DNA from: an uncultured Bacteroides sp.
GTDB lineage: Bacteria > Bacteroidota > Bacteroidia > Bacteroidales > Bacteroidaceae
DNA length: 40,746 bases
Reading direction: 5' to 3'
NCBI GenBank assembly: GCA_949285075.1
Contig: CASDXF010000039.1
Span: 1-40,746 of the forward strand
Below the pieces are notes generated by a model. That model worked only from the letters and a program-made list of their open reading frames with translations. It searched no databases and was not told the DNA's origin. Shown here piece by piece: positions 1-8,100 of this stretch (the stretch's first letter is position 1; each line of letters opens with the position of its first letter). A program made the position numbers and the translations under genes.

Positions 1-57
1 GGACATACTGTAATCTTTTTGTGTCCGCTTAACGTACTTTGTCTCTGTCTTTTCCAT
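1..57 (-). CDS. Transposase OrfA-like N-terminus (partial, runs off the window)
   Basis: Nineteen codons are visible, starting with ATG at 57 (minus strand) and reading MEKTETKYVKRTQKDYSMS before the window edge. This basic start followed by KDYS resembles the first residues of IS3-family OrfA proteins of Bacteroidetes, in which a helix-turn-helix domain follows. The helix-turn-helix itself is outside the window. The frame lies inside a probable IS end, which fits. Function would be DNA binding and regulation of transposition as OrfA, or as an OrfAB fusion made by frameshifting. Confidence is limited by length. Confidence 0.5.
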   Translation of the reverse strand, partial: MEKTETKYVKRTQKDYSMS

Positions 58-99
58 AATGTTACTTTTTTTGTTGTAACGCTATTTCAGGACTAGACA
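1..99 (-). mobile_element. End of an IS3-like insertion sequence (partial)
   Basis: The segment holds the 5' end of a transposase-like reading frame on the minus strand and, outside it, a probable terminal inverted repeat. Read on the minus strand the end begins TGTCTAGTCCTGAAATAGCG at position 99, with the TG start typical of IS3-family ends. Positions 100-102 (taa) could be the 3-bp target duplication. The other end lies outside the window, so neither the inverted repeat nor the duplication can be confirmed. Family assignment rests on recall of Bacteroidetes IS3 transposase N-termini and is moderate. Confidence 0.5.
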
Positions 100-168
100 T
101 AACGAAAAAAAAGAAGGTGCATCGTGCATTACGACACTCCCTCTTTTTCTGTTTTCAGCCTAATCGCC

Positions 169-1542
169 TTATCGCAAGGCCTCGACCTCCTCGGGAGTCA
201 GCGGAATCCTTTTTCCCAAGCGGCGGGCCCCCGTTTCCGTAATCAGGTAGTCCTCCTCGTTGCGTATGCCTCCGAAGTCCTTGTAAGTCTCCACCTTATC
301 GTAATTGATGAAGTCGGCGAACTTCTTTTCCGCCTTCCACATATCAATCAGTTGAGGGATGAAGTAGATGCCCGGCTCTACGGTGTGCACGAAGCCCGGT
401 TCGAGCGGGATGGCGAGGCGTTGCGACTTGCGTCCGAACTGCGTGCTCTTCGGCTGTCCGTCATATCCTACCCATATCTCGCCCAAGTTCTCCATGTCGT
501 GCACGTCAAGCCCCATCATGTGACCCAAACCGTGAGGGTAGAACAAGGCGTGCGCTCCTTCCCGTACGGCGTCATCCGTGTTGCCTTTCATCAGTCCGAG
601 CGCTTTCAGGCCGTCCACCATGACACGGGCCGAAAGGTCGTACACGTCCATGTAGGGGATGCCCGGACGCAACGCCTTCACCGACTCCAAGTGCATGGCG
701 TTCTGTATCTCGTACACCTCCCGTTGGCGGGTGGTGAACGTCTTGTCGGCCGGAATGGTGGACGACATATCGCCCGCATAGCCGGATTCCACTTCCGCTC
801 CCGCGTCGATGAGGAACAGGTCGCCCGGCTTTACCTTATTGCCATAGTAATGATTGTGAAGCGTCTGCCCGTTGATGGTGGCGATGGTGGCGAAGGAGAG
901 TTCGCAGTTGTTCGACTCGGCCACTCTGTTCATCTCCGCCACCACCTCGTATTCGTACATTCCGGAGCGGAGCACCTTCATGGCGGTGATGTGCATATCG
1001 GCGGTGACGTCGCACGCCTTTTCTATCTCCGCTATCTCCTCCGTCGACTTGTGATTCCGCTGCGCTACTACGGCGCGGATGAAAGGGACGGAACCCTTTT
1101 GACTGTCGGGCGACAAGCCTAACCAGTCCATCAGCTTCAGTTTATGCTCCGGACGGTAGGGCGGCAGGTAGTGAACCGTCTTTCCTTTCAGGAGGCAGTT
1201 GCGCAGGTAGTCCGCTATCCGGGCCGAGGGCATGGTCTCCTTTATCCCCACCCGCTCGCATTTCTCGCGCAAGGTCGGCTGAGGCCCCATCCATACGATG
1301 TCGTCTATGGTTAACTCGTCTCCGAATATCACCTCCTTGTCCTCGTCTATGTCGATTATGGCGGACAGTCCGGCGCACGAAAGGCCGAAATAGTAAAGAA
1401 AGGTTGAGTCTTGGCGGTAGCGGAAAGTGTTGCTTTCGTAGTTAAGCCCGCATTCGTCGTTACCTAAAAACAGTAACGTTCCCGAGCCTAATTTTTTCTT
1501 CAGCGAGGCTCTGCGCTGCATGTATGTCTCTTTTGCGAACAT
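169..1542 (-). CDS. pepP: Xaa-Pro aminopeptidase (M24B, aminopeptidase P family)
   Basis: Cytoplasmic dinuclear metallopeptidase expected to remove the N-terminal residue from peptides with proline at position two. The 457-aa protein has the N-terminal aminopeptidase-P domain (about 1-150) and the pita-bread M24 domain (about 165-450). Metal ligands are visible: D246 (FLIDAGAE), D258 (YAGDMSS), H341 (HGLGHMMG), E389 (HTVEPGIY) and a glutamate near 429-430 (GIRNEED). Length is normal for the family. No signal peptide is present. A TAnnTTTG promoter lies 28-35 bp upstream. It is transcribed separately from the SIMPL-domain gene upstream, which has its own promoter. Confidence 0.93.
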   Translation of the reverse strand: MFAKETYMQRRASLKKKLGSGTLLFLGNDECGLNYESNTFRYRQDSTFLYYFGLSCAGLSAIIDIDEDKEVIFGDELTIDDIVWMGPQPTLREKCERVGIKETMPSARIADYLRNCLLKGKTVHYLPPYRPEHKLKLMDWLGLSPDSQKGSVPFIRAVVAQRNHKSTEEIAEIEKACDVTADMHITAMKVLRSGMYEYEVVAEMNRVAESNNCELSFATIATINGQTLHNHYYGNKVKPGDLFLIDAGAEVESGYAGDMSSTIPADKTFTTRQREVYEIQNAMHLESVKALRPGIPYMDVYDLSARVMVDGLKALGLMKGNTDDAVREGAHALFYPHGLGHMMGLDVHDMENLGEIWVGYDGQPKSTQFGRKSQRLAIPLEPGFVHTVEPGIYFIPQLIDMWKAEKKFADFINYDKVETYKDFGGIRNEEDYLITETGARRLGKRIPLTPEEVEALR

Positions 1543-1569
1543 ATTGGCTTCGTTTTTTTAGTTGATGCG

Positions 1570-1577
1570 CAAAATTA
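1570..1577 (-). promoter_or_regulatory. Bacteroidetes-type -7 promoter element for pepP
   Basis: Minus-strand TAATTTTG matches the TAnnTTTG consensus. It lies between the SIMPL-domain gene stop and the pepP start, giving a short 5' leader. Confidence 0.55.
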
Positions 1578-1583
1578 CGCAAA

Positions 1584-2273
1584 TTAATCTACAATCTCGA
1601 ATCGCACGAGCATGGAATAGTTCTTTTTTATGGTGCGGAAGCTGTCGAACGAGGCGGCATCGGAGGAGAGGACGCTGTTTTGAATCACAGGAAAGCCGTT
1701 AGGGCTCTGCTCTTCCACGATGCGCAGTACGCCGCCCAGTTTCTTTCCCAACGCCTCTACCAGATAGGCCGCTTTCCGTTGCGCCGCTTTCAGCGCCTCG
1801 ATTTTACCCTTTTGGTGATAGGCCAATATGTCCTTGTTCTCCAACTCCCCGATGCGCATGGTGTTAACGCCTTTGGTGTCGATGTTTTTCACTATCTCGT
1901 CTATCTGCTCGAAGTCGGTCAGCGTGATGTCGAACGTCTTGGACACTAAGAAGTCTTGTCCTTGCTGCCGCCAATAGTCGCCTACCTCTTGCGTGCGGAT
2001 AGCGTCTTGCGCGATTCCCGCTTTGGAGAGGGCTTCCCGCACTCCCTGTTCTATCTGGGGCAGCAGGACTTTGGTGCGGTACTCCTCGGGCTTCGACTTC
2101 CCGTCAAACTCTTCCTCGAAGTATTCACGGATTTCGATGATGTAGTGTATTTTGTCCGGCACGATTTCAATCTCGGACGTTCCGGTCACCTCGATGTACC
2201 GTTCGTTGTCTTGGGCTTGCGTGAAGAGGGTTGCAAGCATGGCCATCGTCAGTAGCAGCAATCTCGCTTTCAT
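1584..2273 (-). CDS. SIMPL-domain (DUF541) secreted protein
   Basis: A 229-aa protein with a clear Sec signal peptide (hydrophobic stretch about residues 4-16, cleavage after TQAQ), so periplasmic or outer-membrane associated. The rest fits the SIMPL/DUF541 fold (BP26/OMP28-like): an early segment RYIEVTGTSEIEIVPDKI and a late segment with KKLGGVLRIVE. Members form oligomeric periplasmic assemblies of uncertain role and have been linked to oxidative stress tolerance in other bacteria. That role is not visible here. It ends 41 bp before pepP and has its own promoter element. Confidence 0.85.
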   Translation of the reverse strand: MKARLLLLTMAMLATLFTQAQDNERYIEVTGTSEIEIVPDKIHYIIEIREYFEEEFDGKSKPEEYRTKVLLPQIEQGVREALSKAGIAQDAIRTQEVGDYWRQQGQDFLVSKTFDITLTDFEQIDEIVKNIDTKGVNTMRIGELENKDILAYHQKGKIEALKAAQRKAAYLVEALGKKLGGVLRIVEEQSPNGFPVIQNSVLSSDAASFDSFRTIKKNYSMLVRFEIVD

Positions 2274-2313
2274 ACTCTTTGTCGTTTTGTTTTTGAAACA
2301 TAAATAATGTACG

Positions 2314-2321
2314 CAAATATA
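2314..2321 (-). promoter_or_regulatory. -7 promoter element for the SIMPL-domain gene
   Basis: Minus-strand TATATTTG matches TAnnTTTG, about 41 bp before the ATG at 2273. Confidence 0.5.
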
Positions 2322-2380
2322 ACGTTTTTCTTTCTGCGGTGTTCGGCGTTAGAGGAAAATCTCTCCTGTACGGCTTTCTC

Positions 2381-2800
2381 AAAATGTTCTATTTTTAAGA
2401 TTCCGCCTTCGGAACACATCGTTCAAAACCTTCTGTTTTTTGTGTGGCGTATGCAAAAAAGCGCATAAATATGCAGTTTTCGACTTAGTATTGCATATTT
2501 ATGCGGTCCGTATGCGCTTTTCCGGTCGCAGGAAAGGGCTTTTGCTCGCGAGCGGAAGGGCTGTTTCACGCGAGCCGCTGCCCTGCGGCTCATGAGCCGT
2601 CGCCCTTCCGCTTATGGCCGTCGGCGACAGCTTATCTGTAGATATGATGACAGAAAAAGACGTATATGTCGATTCCGGGAACTATTTGAATATCGCTAAC
2701 GCCTCTATGCCGCGTTCTTTTCGTCCGGGCCGTACCCCGGTTGGATTTATCGCGTTTCTGAGCGCATAAAATATCCCGTTTTTCAGAATGGTCAATTTTT
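2381..2800 (+). repeat. Structured interspersed repeat, copy 1 (about 420 bp)
   Basis: This intergenic block is homologous along its whole length, in inverted orientation, to 10687-11190. Shared blocks include AAAATGTTCT...TTTTTAAGATT at the start, a 14-bp inverted repeat CGCATAAATATGCA / TGCATATTTATGCG (2462-2475 and 2492-2505), the self-complementary CGGCTCATGAGCCG, CGCCCTTCCGCTTATGGCCG, AACTATTTGAAT, AACGCCTCT, and TTTTTCAGAATGGTC at the end. An outer pair AAAAGCGCAT / ATGCGCTTTT can pair instead of the inner stem. Reading frames are not conserved between copies (stop codons interrupt the frame open in the other copy), so it looks non-coding: a non-autonomous element or a structured RNA. 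No gene is seen in the rest of the 2274-2948 gap. Confidence 0.8.
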
Positions 2801-2913
2801 CATGTGGGAGGGATGGTAGAACGGATAACGGTTCGGCGCATGAATAGGCCGGTAAACTGGAGGCGGTTTGAAAAATAAATCCGTGCGGAGTATGTAATCT
2901 GTCGTTAAAAGGC

Positions 2914-2921
2914 TATTTTTG
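2914..2921 (+). promoter_or_regulatory. -7 promoter element for the rpoN operon
   Basis: TATTTTTG matches TAnnTTTG, 28 bp before the rpoN ATG. It probably starts the rpoN-PAP2-gcvH-purE-ispG run. Confidence 0.55.
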
Positions 2922-2948
2922 TAGCGAGAAAACAGATAGGATAAATTT

Positions 2949-4433
2949 ATGGCACAAGGGTCTCATCAAATACAGTCGCAGGCGCAGCAGCAGGTACAGA
3001 CGCTTTCTCCTCAGCAAATTCTGGTCGTGAAGCTATTGGAGCTTCCGGCGGTGGAATTGGAAGACCGCGTTCACGCTGAGCTTCTTGAGAATCCGGCGCT
3101 TGAGGAAGGAAAAGAAGACAGCCTTACGGATAATGAGGCCGACGCTTCCGCTTCGGAAGACGGCGAAGAAGACGAGGGGGCTAATGAGTACGATTCGTTG
3201 GGCGATTACTTGACGGAAGACGACATTCCGGACTATAAGTTACAGGAGAACAACCGCTCGAAGGACGAGCGGGCTGAGGATATACCTTTCTCCGACTCTA
3301 CCTCTTTTTATGAAACGCTGAAGGAGCAGCTCGGCGAGCGTAACCTGACAGAGCATCAGAGTGAGTTGGTGGAGTATCTGATAGGCTCGTTGGATGATGA
3401 CGGACTGCTGCGCAAGTCTTTGGAAAGCATCGGCGATGAGTTGGCGATATATGCGGGCGTAGAGACAACGGAAAAAGAACTGGAAGAAGCGCTCGCCGTG
3501 CTGCAAGATTTTGACCCGGCCGGGATAGGAGCGCGCACGCTACAAGAATGTTTGTTGATACAGATACGCAGAAAGAAGGAGGATAACCCTCAAGGAAAGC
3601 TGTTGGACGTGGAGGAGCGCATCATTTCAGAGTGTTACGAGGAATTTACCCGTAAGCACTGGGAGAAAATAATGAAGAAACTCGATATAGACGAAAAGGT
3701 GTTCGGAGAAGCCATTGCGGAAATCACCAAGTTGAATCCTCGTCCGGGAGCCTCACTGGGAGAAACTATCGGACGCAATTTCCATCAGATAGTTCCGGAC
3801 TTCATTGTAGAGACTTATGACGACGGTACGGTCAGCGTGAGCCTTAACAACCGTAACGTTCCGGAACTTAGGCTGAACCGGGAGTTCACGGAAATGGTAG
3901 AGGAACATACGAAGAACAAGGCCAATCAATCGAAGAAGTCAAGGGAGGCGATGATGTTTCTGAAGCAGAAGATAGATGCCGCTCAAGGATTCATTGACGC
4001 GGTGAAGCAGCGTCAGAATACGCTGATGGCTACGATGCGGGCGATAATTGACTTGCAGCGCCCGTTTTTCGTTGAAGGTGACGAGTCTCTGCTGAAGCCG
4101 ATGATACTGAAAGACGTGGCCGAGCGTGCGGGGTTGGATATTTCTACGGTTTCCCGCGTGAGTAATAGTAAATACGTGCAGACCAACTTTGGTATTTACC
4201 CGTTGAAGTTTTTCTTTAACGACGGATATAAGACGGAAGACGGTGAGGAGATGTCGGTTCGTGAAATCAAGAAGATATTAAGGGATTGCATTGATGGTGA
4301 AGATAAGAAAAAGCCTCTGACGGATGACGAGTTGGCCGAGATTCTTAAAGGAAAGGGCTATCCCATCGCCAGACGCACGGTGGCCAAGTACCGCCAACAG
4401 TTGAACATCCCCGTGGCCCGGCTTCGGAAATGA
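2949..4433 (+). CDS. rpoN: RNA polymerase sigma-54 factor
   Basis: Alternative sigma factor that directs RNA polymerase to -24/-12 promoters and needs an AAA+ enhancer-binding activator. The 494-aa protein shows the three expected parts. Region I is glutamine-rich (residues 5-45, ending LLENPALEE) and interacts with the activator. Region II is acidic (about 50-105). The core-binding and DNA-binding parts end in the RpoN box, ARRTVAKYRQQLNIP, near the C-terminus. A helix-turn-helix lies around 390-410 (DISTVSRVSNSKYVQT). Length is usual. No enhancer-binding protein is encoded in the window, so its regulon cannot be inferred. It heads an apparent operon of housekeeping genes. Confidence 0.97.
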   Translation: MAQGSHQIQSQAQQQVQTLSPQQILVVKLLELPAVELEDRVHAELLENPALEEGKEDSLTDNEADASASEDGEEDEGANEYDSLGDYLTEDDIPDYKLQENNRSKDERAEDIPFSDSTSFYETLKEQLGERNLTEHQSELVEYLIGSLDDDGLLRKSLESIGDELAIYAGVETTEKELEEALAVLQDFDPAGIGARTLQECLLIQIRRKKEDNPQGKLLDVEERIISECYEEFTRKHWEKIMKKLDIDEKVFGEAIAEITKLNPRPGASLGETIGRNFHQIVPDFIVETYDDGTVSVSLNNRNVPELRLNREFTEMVEEHTKNKANQSKKSREAMMFLKQKIDAAQGFIDAVKQRQNTLMATMRAIIDLQRPFFVEGDESLLKPMILKDVAERAGLDISTVSRVSNSKYVQTNFGIYPLKFFFNDGYKTEDGEEMSVREIKKILRDCIDGEDKKKPLTDDELAEILKGKGYPIARRTVAKYRQQLNIPVARLRK

Positions 4434-4463
4434 CTTATAAACTCAAAACTTAAGATTCAAAAG

Positions 4464-5132
4464 ATGGAAAAAGAGCATATCGTTGCGGATATCACCATGC
4501 TGCGTATAGCGCAGGTTATTTCGATGGTGTTTACTCCGTTTTCCATACCGTTCCTTTCATTGTTGGTACTGTTTTTGTTTTCGTACCTACGCGTGTTGCC
4601 GATTTCATATAAGATATATGTATTGGGAATCGTCTATTGCTTTACCATATTGATGCCTACGGTAACGATATTTCTGTTCCGCAAGATGAACGGATTTTCC
4701 CGTAAGGAATTAGTTCAGCGCGAAAAGAGATATGTTCCAATTTTGCTTACCATTCTCTCTTATGTGTGCTGTTGGCTGATGATGCGTCGCCTGAATCTTC
4801 CTCTTTATATGGTAGGCATTATTTTCTCCGCTTTGGTGGTGGCTGTCGTGTGCATTATCGTTAACTTGAAATGGAAACTTAGCGAGCACATGGCGGGCAT
4901 GGGCGGTGTCATAGGAGGAATAGTCGCTTTCGGTGAACTGTTCAGCTACAATCCCGTGGGGTGGCTATGTGGCTTCATCTTGGTAGCGGGAGTGTTGGGA
5001 ACGGCGCGCATTATGCTCGGGCATCATACGCTAGGTGAGGTCTTGGCAGGCTTCGCGGTCGGTTTCGTCTGTACGCTGTTGATACTTCACCCGTTGAGCA
5101 GCATTTTGATGTTCAGGTTATTGCTGTTTTAA
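4464..5132 (+). CDS. PAP2-like integral membrane protein
   Basis: A 222-aa, very hydrophobic protein with about six transmembrane segments, 30 bp after rpoN. It carries degenerate type-2 phosphatidic acid phosphatase motifs: KRYVP (first motif, about residues 89-93), SEHMAGMGG (second motif, S and H retained) and ARIMLGHHTLGEVLAG (third motif, R and H retained). The family hydrolyses lipid phosphates or diphosphates at the membrane, for example undecaprenyl-PP or PgpB-like substrates. Substrate cannot be told from sequence. The second motif lacks the usual PSGH spelling, so activity is likely but not certain. Confidence 0.7.
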   Translation: MEKEHIVADITMLRIAQVISMVFTPFSIPFLSLLVLFLFSYLRVLPISYKIYVLGIVYCFTILMPTVTIFLFRKMNGFSRKELVQREKRYVPILLTILSYVCCWLMMRRLNLPLYMVGIIFSALVVAVVCIIVNLKWKLSEHMAGMGGVIGGIVAFGELFSYNPVGWLCGFILVAGVLGTARIMLGHHTLGEVLAGFAVGFVCTLLILHPLSSILMFRLLLF

Positions 5133-5203
5133 ATGGCGATACTCTTCAGATAAAAGGAAACATTCTAAATTTTAAAGGTATAATAGTTAAACGACTGGTT
5201 ATC

Positions 5204-5584
5204 ATGAACATTCCTCAAGAGTTAAAGTACACGAGCGAGCATGAGTGGATTCGCTTGGATGGTGACGTGGCCTATGTAGGCATAACGGATTATGCGCAGC
5301 AACAGTTAGGAGATATTGTATTTGTAGATATTCCTACAGTAGGAGAAACGTTGGAAGCCGGAGAAACGTTCGGCACGATTGAGGTGGTGAAAACCATTTC
5401 TGACCTGTTCTTACCGATAGGCGGGGAGGTGATTGAGCAAAACGTCGCTCTGGAAGAAAAGCCGGAACTGGTAAATACGGACCCTTACGGGGAAGGATGG
5501 CTTATTAAAATAAAGCCCTCGGACGTTAAAGAAGCGGAAGGACTGTTGAGCGCTGAAGCATATAGGGCCTTGATAAATGAATGA
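5204..5584 (+). CDS. gcvH: Glycine cleavage system H protein
   Basis: Lipoyl carrier of the glycine cleavage complex: it shuttles the aminomethyl group from P protein to T protein and is reoxidised by L protein. At 126 aa it has the usual size. The lipoyl-lysine is K63 in TIEVVKTISDL, within the hammerhead barrel fold. The typical start SEHEWIR (residues 11-17) and late DPYGEGWL are present. It is isolated from gcvP and gcvT, which is common in Bacteroidetes. It is followed by a hairpin and then purE. Confidence 0.97.
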   Translation: MNIPQELKYTSEHEWIRLDGDVAYVGITDYAQQQLGDIVFVDIPTVGETLEAGETFGTIEVVKTISDLFLPIGGEVIEQNVALEEKPELVNTDPYGEGWLIKIKPSDVKEAEGLLSAEAYRALINE

Positions 5585-5594
5585 TGAGAACGGT

Positions 5595-5632
5595 GAGCCA
5601 TCCCGCTGACGGAAACGCCGACGGGATAGCTC
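5595..5632 (+). promoter_or_regulatory. Intergenic hairpin between gcvH and purE
   Basis: GAGC-c-ATCCCG pairs with CGGGAT-a-GCTC around a 16-nt loop. There is no T-tract, so it is more likely an mRNA processing or stability element inside the operon than a terminator. Confidence 0.4.
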
Positions 5633-5674
5633 GCTTGCGAATAGTAAACAGTAACTTTAAAATAGATTAGATTT

Positions 5675-6184
5675 ATGACTCCTGTTGTAAGTATTATTAT
5701 GGGCAGTACATCTGACCTTCCCGTTATGGAGAAGGCGGCCCAACTGCTGAATGACATGCGCGTGCCGTTTGAGATGAATGCGTTGTCCGCTCATCGTACT
5801 CCGGAAGCGGTGGAAGAGTTTGCGAAGAACGCCCGTTCACGGGGAATAAAGATTATCATAGCCGCCGCAGGTATGGCTGCGGCTCTTCCCGGAGTGATTG
5901 CGGCTAACACGACGCTTCCAGTAATCGGCGTGCCGGTGAAAGGGTCGGTGCTTGACGGGGTAGATGCGCTTTACTCTATCATTCAGATGCCTCCCGGAAT
6001 CCCTGTGGCTACGGTGGCAATCAACGGCGCGATGAACGCCGCTATCTTGGCGGTGCAAATCTTGGCCCTGAGTGATGCTTCGTTGGCGGAATCTTTTGCT
6101 GCGTACAAGGAAGGGCTGAAGAAGAAGATAGTGAAAGCCAATGAGGACCTGAAGGAGGTCAAGTACGAATATAAGACGAACTGA
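5675..6184 (+). CDS. purE: 5-(carboxyamino)imidazole ribonucleotide mutase
   Basis: Converts N5-CAIR to CAIR in purine biosynthesis, acting as an octamer in the cytoplasm. The 169-aa sequence shows the class I PurE signatures: MGSTSDLPVM (residues 9-18), the catalytic SAHRTPE (about 38-44), AAAGMAAALPG and the late loop GVPVKGSVLDG. Length is normal. purK is not adjacent. The gene lies 90 bp after gcvH and only 8 bp before ispG, so co-transcription with ispG is likely. Confidence 0.97.
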   Translation: MTPVVSIIMGSTSDLPVMEKAAQLLNDMRVPFEMNALSAHRTPEAVEEFAKNARSRGIKIIIAAAGMAAALPGVIAANTTLPVIGVPVKGSVLDGVDALYSIIQMPPGIPVATVAINGAMNAAILAVQILALSDASLAESFAAYKEGLKKKIVKANEDLKEVKYEYKTN

Positions 6185-6192
6185 TTATAGCC

Positions 6193-8025
6193 GTGGATTT
6201 GTTTAACTATTCCCGCCGTGAAACGTCGGTCGTGCATGTCGGAGGTACTCCTTTGGGAGGGGATAACCCAATCCGGATACAGAGCATGACGAATACGCCT
6301 ACGAGAGATACGGAGGCCTGCATAGCGCAGGCTAAGCGTATCGTAGATGCCGGAGGCGAATATGTGCGCCTGACGACGCAGGGGGTGAAGGAGGCGGAGA
6401 ACCTGATGAACATAAACATCGGTTTGCGTACCGACGGCTATATGGTTCCGCTGATTGCGGACGTGCACTTCAATCCGAAGGTCGCCGAGGTTGCGGCGCT
6501 GTATGCGGAAAAGGTACGCATTAACCCCGGCAACTACGTCGATGCCGCCCGTACGTTCAAGAAACTGGAGTATACGGACGAGGAGTATGCGAAGGAGCTG
6601 CTAAAGATTCGGGAACGCTTCTTGCCTTTCCTCAATATTTGTAAGGAGAATCATACGGCCATTCGCATCGGAGTGAACCACGGCTCGTTGTCAGACCGCA
6701 TCATGTCCCGTTACGGCGACACGCCCGAGGGCATGGTTGAGTCGTGCATGGAGTTCCTGCGCATCTGTGTGGACGAACGGTTTACGGATGTCGTCATTTC
6801 CATTAAGGCATCCAATACAGTGGTGATGGTCAAGACCGTCCGTCTGTTGGCGGCCGTGATGGAGCGTGAGGGGATGTCCTTCCCCTTACATCTTGGAGTG
6901 ACCGAGGCGGGCGATGGTGAGGACGGACGTGTCAAATCCGCTTTGGGTATCGGTGCCTTGCTGAGTGACGGGTTGGGGGACACTATCCGTGTCTCCCTGA
7001 GCGAAGCGCCGGAGGTGGAGATTCCCGTCGCCCGTAAACTGGTAGACTATATACTGGAAAGGCGGGAGCATCCTTTTATTCCGGGAATGGAGGCGGAGGA
7101 TTTCAATTACCTCTCTCCTTCACGCCGTAAGACGTGTGCCGTGCGTAATATAGGCGGAGAGAATCCGCCGGTAGTTATTGCAGCCCGTTTGAATGGGGAA
7201 TCCGGAGTGAATCCGCAGTTCGTTCCTGACTATATCTATGCAGGAAGGGCCTTGCCTGAAAGCCGGGAGCCGGGAGTGGAATACATTCTTGACGCTGATG
7301 TCTGGAAGGGAGAAGCGGGCACATGGCCGGCCTACAATTACGAACAGCTGCCGTTGATTGGCGGGTGCGGGGCGGAGCTGAAGTTTCTGTTCATGCCTTA
7401 TATGGCACAGACGGAAGAGGTAATCGCCTGCCTGAAGGCGCATCCGGAGATGGTGGTCATCTCGCAAAGCAATCATCTGAACCGTTTAGGAGAGCATCGG
7501 GCGTTGGTGCATCAGCTGATGGCGGAAGGGCTGCGGAATCCGGTCGTGTTCTTTCAGCATTATGCAGAAAACAACGCGGAGGACTTGCAGATTAAGTCGG
7601 CGGCGGATATGGGAGCCTTAATCTTCGACGGTTTCTGTGATGGAATCTTTCTGTTCAATCAGGGAGGAGGTCTGGACCATACGGTCGTTGACTCTACCGC
7701 TTTCGCCATTTTGCAGGCGGGACGTGTCCGGACATCCAAGACCGAGTATATCTCTTGTCCGGGATGCGGGCGTACGCTTTATGACTTGGAGAGTACCATC
7801 GCCCGTATCAAGGCGGCGACCTCTCACCTGAAGGGATTGAAGATTGGCATCATGGGATGTATCGTAAACGGGCCCGGAGAGATGGCCGACGCTGATTACG
7901 GCTATGTCGGAGCAGGACGTGGAAAGATAAGCCTTTATAAAGGCAAGGTCTGTATAGAGAAGAATATTCCGGAGGAAGAGGCGGTAGAGAAACTGTTGGA
8001 CTTGATAGAGAAGGACCGCCGTTGA
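6193..8025 (+). CDS. ispG: 4-hydroxy-3-methylbut-2-enyl diphosphate synthase, long form
   Basis: Iron-sulfur enzyme of the MEP isoprenoid pathway that turns MEcPP into HMBPP. At 610 aa it is the long form known from Bacteroidetes, Chlamydiae and plants, with an extra central domain between the TIM barrel (about 1-290) and the C-terminal [4Fe-4S] domain. The cluster cysteines are seen in SCPGCGRT (about 522 and 525) and MGCIVNGPGE (about 556), with the conserved glutamate following. The start is GTG at 6193, 8 bp after the purE stop. No later start keeps the conserved RIQSMTNT block at a normal distance. It is the last gene of the operon, ahead of a strong terminator. Confidence 0.96.
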   Translation: MDLFNYSRRETSVVHVGGTPLGGDNPIRIQSMTNTPTRDTEACIAQAKRIVDAGGEYVRLTTQGVKEAENLMNINIGLRTDGYMVPLIADVHFNPKVAEVAALYAEKVRINPGNYVDAARTFKKLEYTDEEYAKELLKIRERFLPFLNICKENHTAIRIGVNHGSLSDRIMSRYGDTPEGMVESCMEFLRICVDERFTDVVISIKASNTVVMVKTVRLLAAVMEREGMSFPLHLGVTEAGDGEDGRVKSALGIGALLSDGLGDTIRVSLSEAPEVEIPVARKLVDYILERREHPFIPGMEAEDFNYLSPSRRKTCAVRNIGGENPPVVIAARLNGESGVNPQFVPDYIYAGRALPESREPGVEYILDADVWKGEAGTWPAYNYEQLPLIGGCGAELKFLFMPYMAQTEEVIACLKAHPEMVVISQSNHLNRLGEHRALVHQLMAEGLRNPVVFFQHYAENNAEDLQIKSAADMGALIFDGFCDGIFLFNQGGGLDHTVVDSTAFAILQAGRVRTSKTEYISCPGCGRTLYDLESTIARIKAATSHLKGLKIGIMGCIVNGPGEMADADYGYVGAGRGKISLYKGKVCIEKNIPEEEAVEKLLDLIEKDRR

Positions 8026-8045
8026 ACATAAGCGGAGAGCGGGAC

Positions 8046-8091
8046 AAAAAAGAGCCTCCCCCATTTTCACGAGGAAATGGGGGAGGCTTTT
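8046..8091. terminator. Bidirectional terminator between ispG and the GH125 gene
   Basis: AGCCTCCCCCATTT (8053-8066) pairs perfectly with AAATGGGGGAGGCT (8075-8088). Runs of A before and T after suit termination from either convergent gene. Confidence 0.9.
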
Positions 8092-8100
8092 GTTATAACG

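Noticed and set aside
124-1122. Long plus-strand open frame opposite pepP
   Set aside because: It is antisense to a gene with all its catalytic motifs and has no domain of its own. The same applies to the long frames at 8302-9216 and 24412-25440, opposite the GH125 and folD genes.
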